A DNA stretch of 5,214 bases. Origin: Desulfobulbaceae bacterium (lineage in GTDB: Bacteria > Desulfobacterota > Desulfobulbia > Desulfobulbales > SURF-16). Both the position numbers and the translations under genes were made by a program. The stretch's first letter is position 1, and the number at the start of each line of letters is the position of its first letter. The stretch is taken from assembly GCA_024763495.1 (NCBI GenBank), contig JANTFJ010000212.1:1-5214 (forward strand). Direction: 5' to 3'. The notes beneath the pieces were generated by a model. It worked only from the letters and a program-made list of their open reading frames with translations. It ran no database searches and had not been told where the DNA came from. Positions 5,086 to 5,214 of this stretch are shown here, piece by piece.

Positions 5086-5214
5086 ATGATGTACGCAAAT
5101 AAAAATATAAAAAGGGCGCTGACCCTGATGCCGGATTGCCATATCGGTAATCTAGTCGTTTCCCTGCCGGCTATTGTCGCTCTACAAAAATATTTCCAGG
5201 GACTTCCCCATTAT
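5086..5214 (+). CDS. N-terminal fragment of a second family 9 glycosyltransferase, with Asn in place of the motif Asp
   Basis: The frame runs from ATG ATG (5086 and 5089) to the window edge, 43 codons. After MMYANKNIKR comes a typical GT9 first strand and loop, ALTLMPDCHIGNLVVSLPA, then a helix IVALQKYF. The family pattern is a hydrophobic strand, then GD, then hydrophobic residues and P, here matched except that the pair is GN (N22 counting from 5086), with codon AAT. The frame is open back to a TGA at 5044-5046, but no earlier ATG, GTG or TTG is in frame. GGAA (5082-5085) is too close to serve either ATG well, and GGAT (5072-5075) is a possible weak binding site. The likely role is heptosyl-type transfer to LPS core unless the substitution abolishes it. 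The C-domain is outside the window. Confidence 0.7.
   Translation, partial: MMYANKNIKRALTLMPDCHIGNLVVSLPAIVALQKYFQGLPHY

Overview
The window looks like part of a Gram-negative lipopolysaccharide (or related surface glycan) assembly locus, with every gene on the + strand. In order it holds the 3' end of a probable sugar-kinase gene of the Kdo/heptose kinase (WaaP/InaA-like) group, a complete family 9 (heptosyltransferase-type) glycosyltransferase, a 625-residue glutamine-dependent asparagine synthase-like amidotransferase, a 467-base gene-free stretch, a complete family 4 (GT-B, GPGTF) glycosyltransferase, and the first 43 or so codons of a second family 9 glycosyltransferase cut by the window edge. 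Family 9 transferases and a core kinase imply an inner-core LPS with heptose. Gene content, moderate GC and REP-type intergenic repeats would suit a Desulfobacterota-like or other proteobacterial genome, but the sequence alone does not fix the taxon.

Bases 1-3347: the kinase tail, the first GT9 gene and the amidotransferase gene are closely spaced (22 and 39 bases) and could be one operon. A possible internal promoter lies in the 3' end of the first GT9 gene. The likely shared task is to add and modify core or O-chain sugars: kinase phosphorylates, GT9 and GT4 transfer sugars, and the AsnB-like enzyme either makes asparagine or amidates a sugar carboxylate.

Bases 3348-3814 are the most unusual part. 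There is no credible gene, but almost the whole stretch is built of palindromes: 27-base near-perfect outer inverted repeats (3469-3495 and 3778-3804) enclose a 114-base imperfect hairpin, a small AT hairpin, and an inverted pair of REP-like units (REPIN-like). The transition-type mismatches in these stems are all G.T on the + strand, as if the + strand folds as RNA or single-stranded DNA. I read it as a MITE-like or composite non-autonomous element. Its right end stops only 10 bases before the start codon of the GT4 gene.

Bases 3815-5214: the GT4 gene, a 152-base AT-rich gap with a perfect TTGACA box behind an A-tract, then the start of the second GT9 gene. Both GT9 proteins depart from family motifs: the first has Gln for His in the DTGPxH motif, and the second has Asn for Asp in the N-terminal GD motif.
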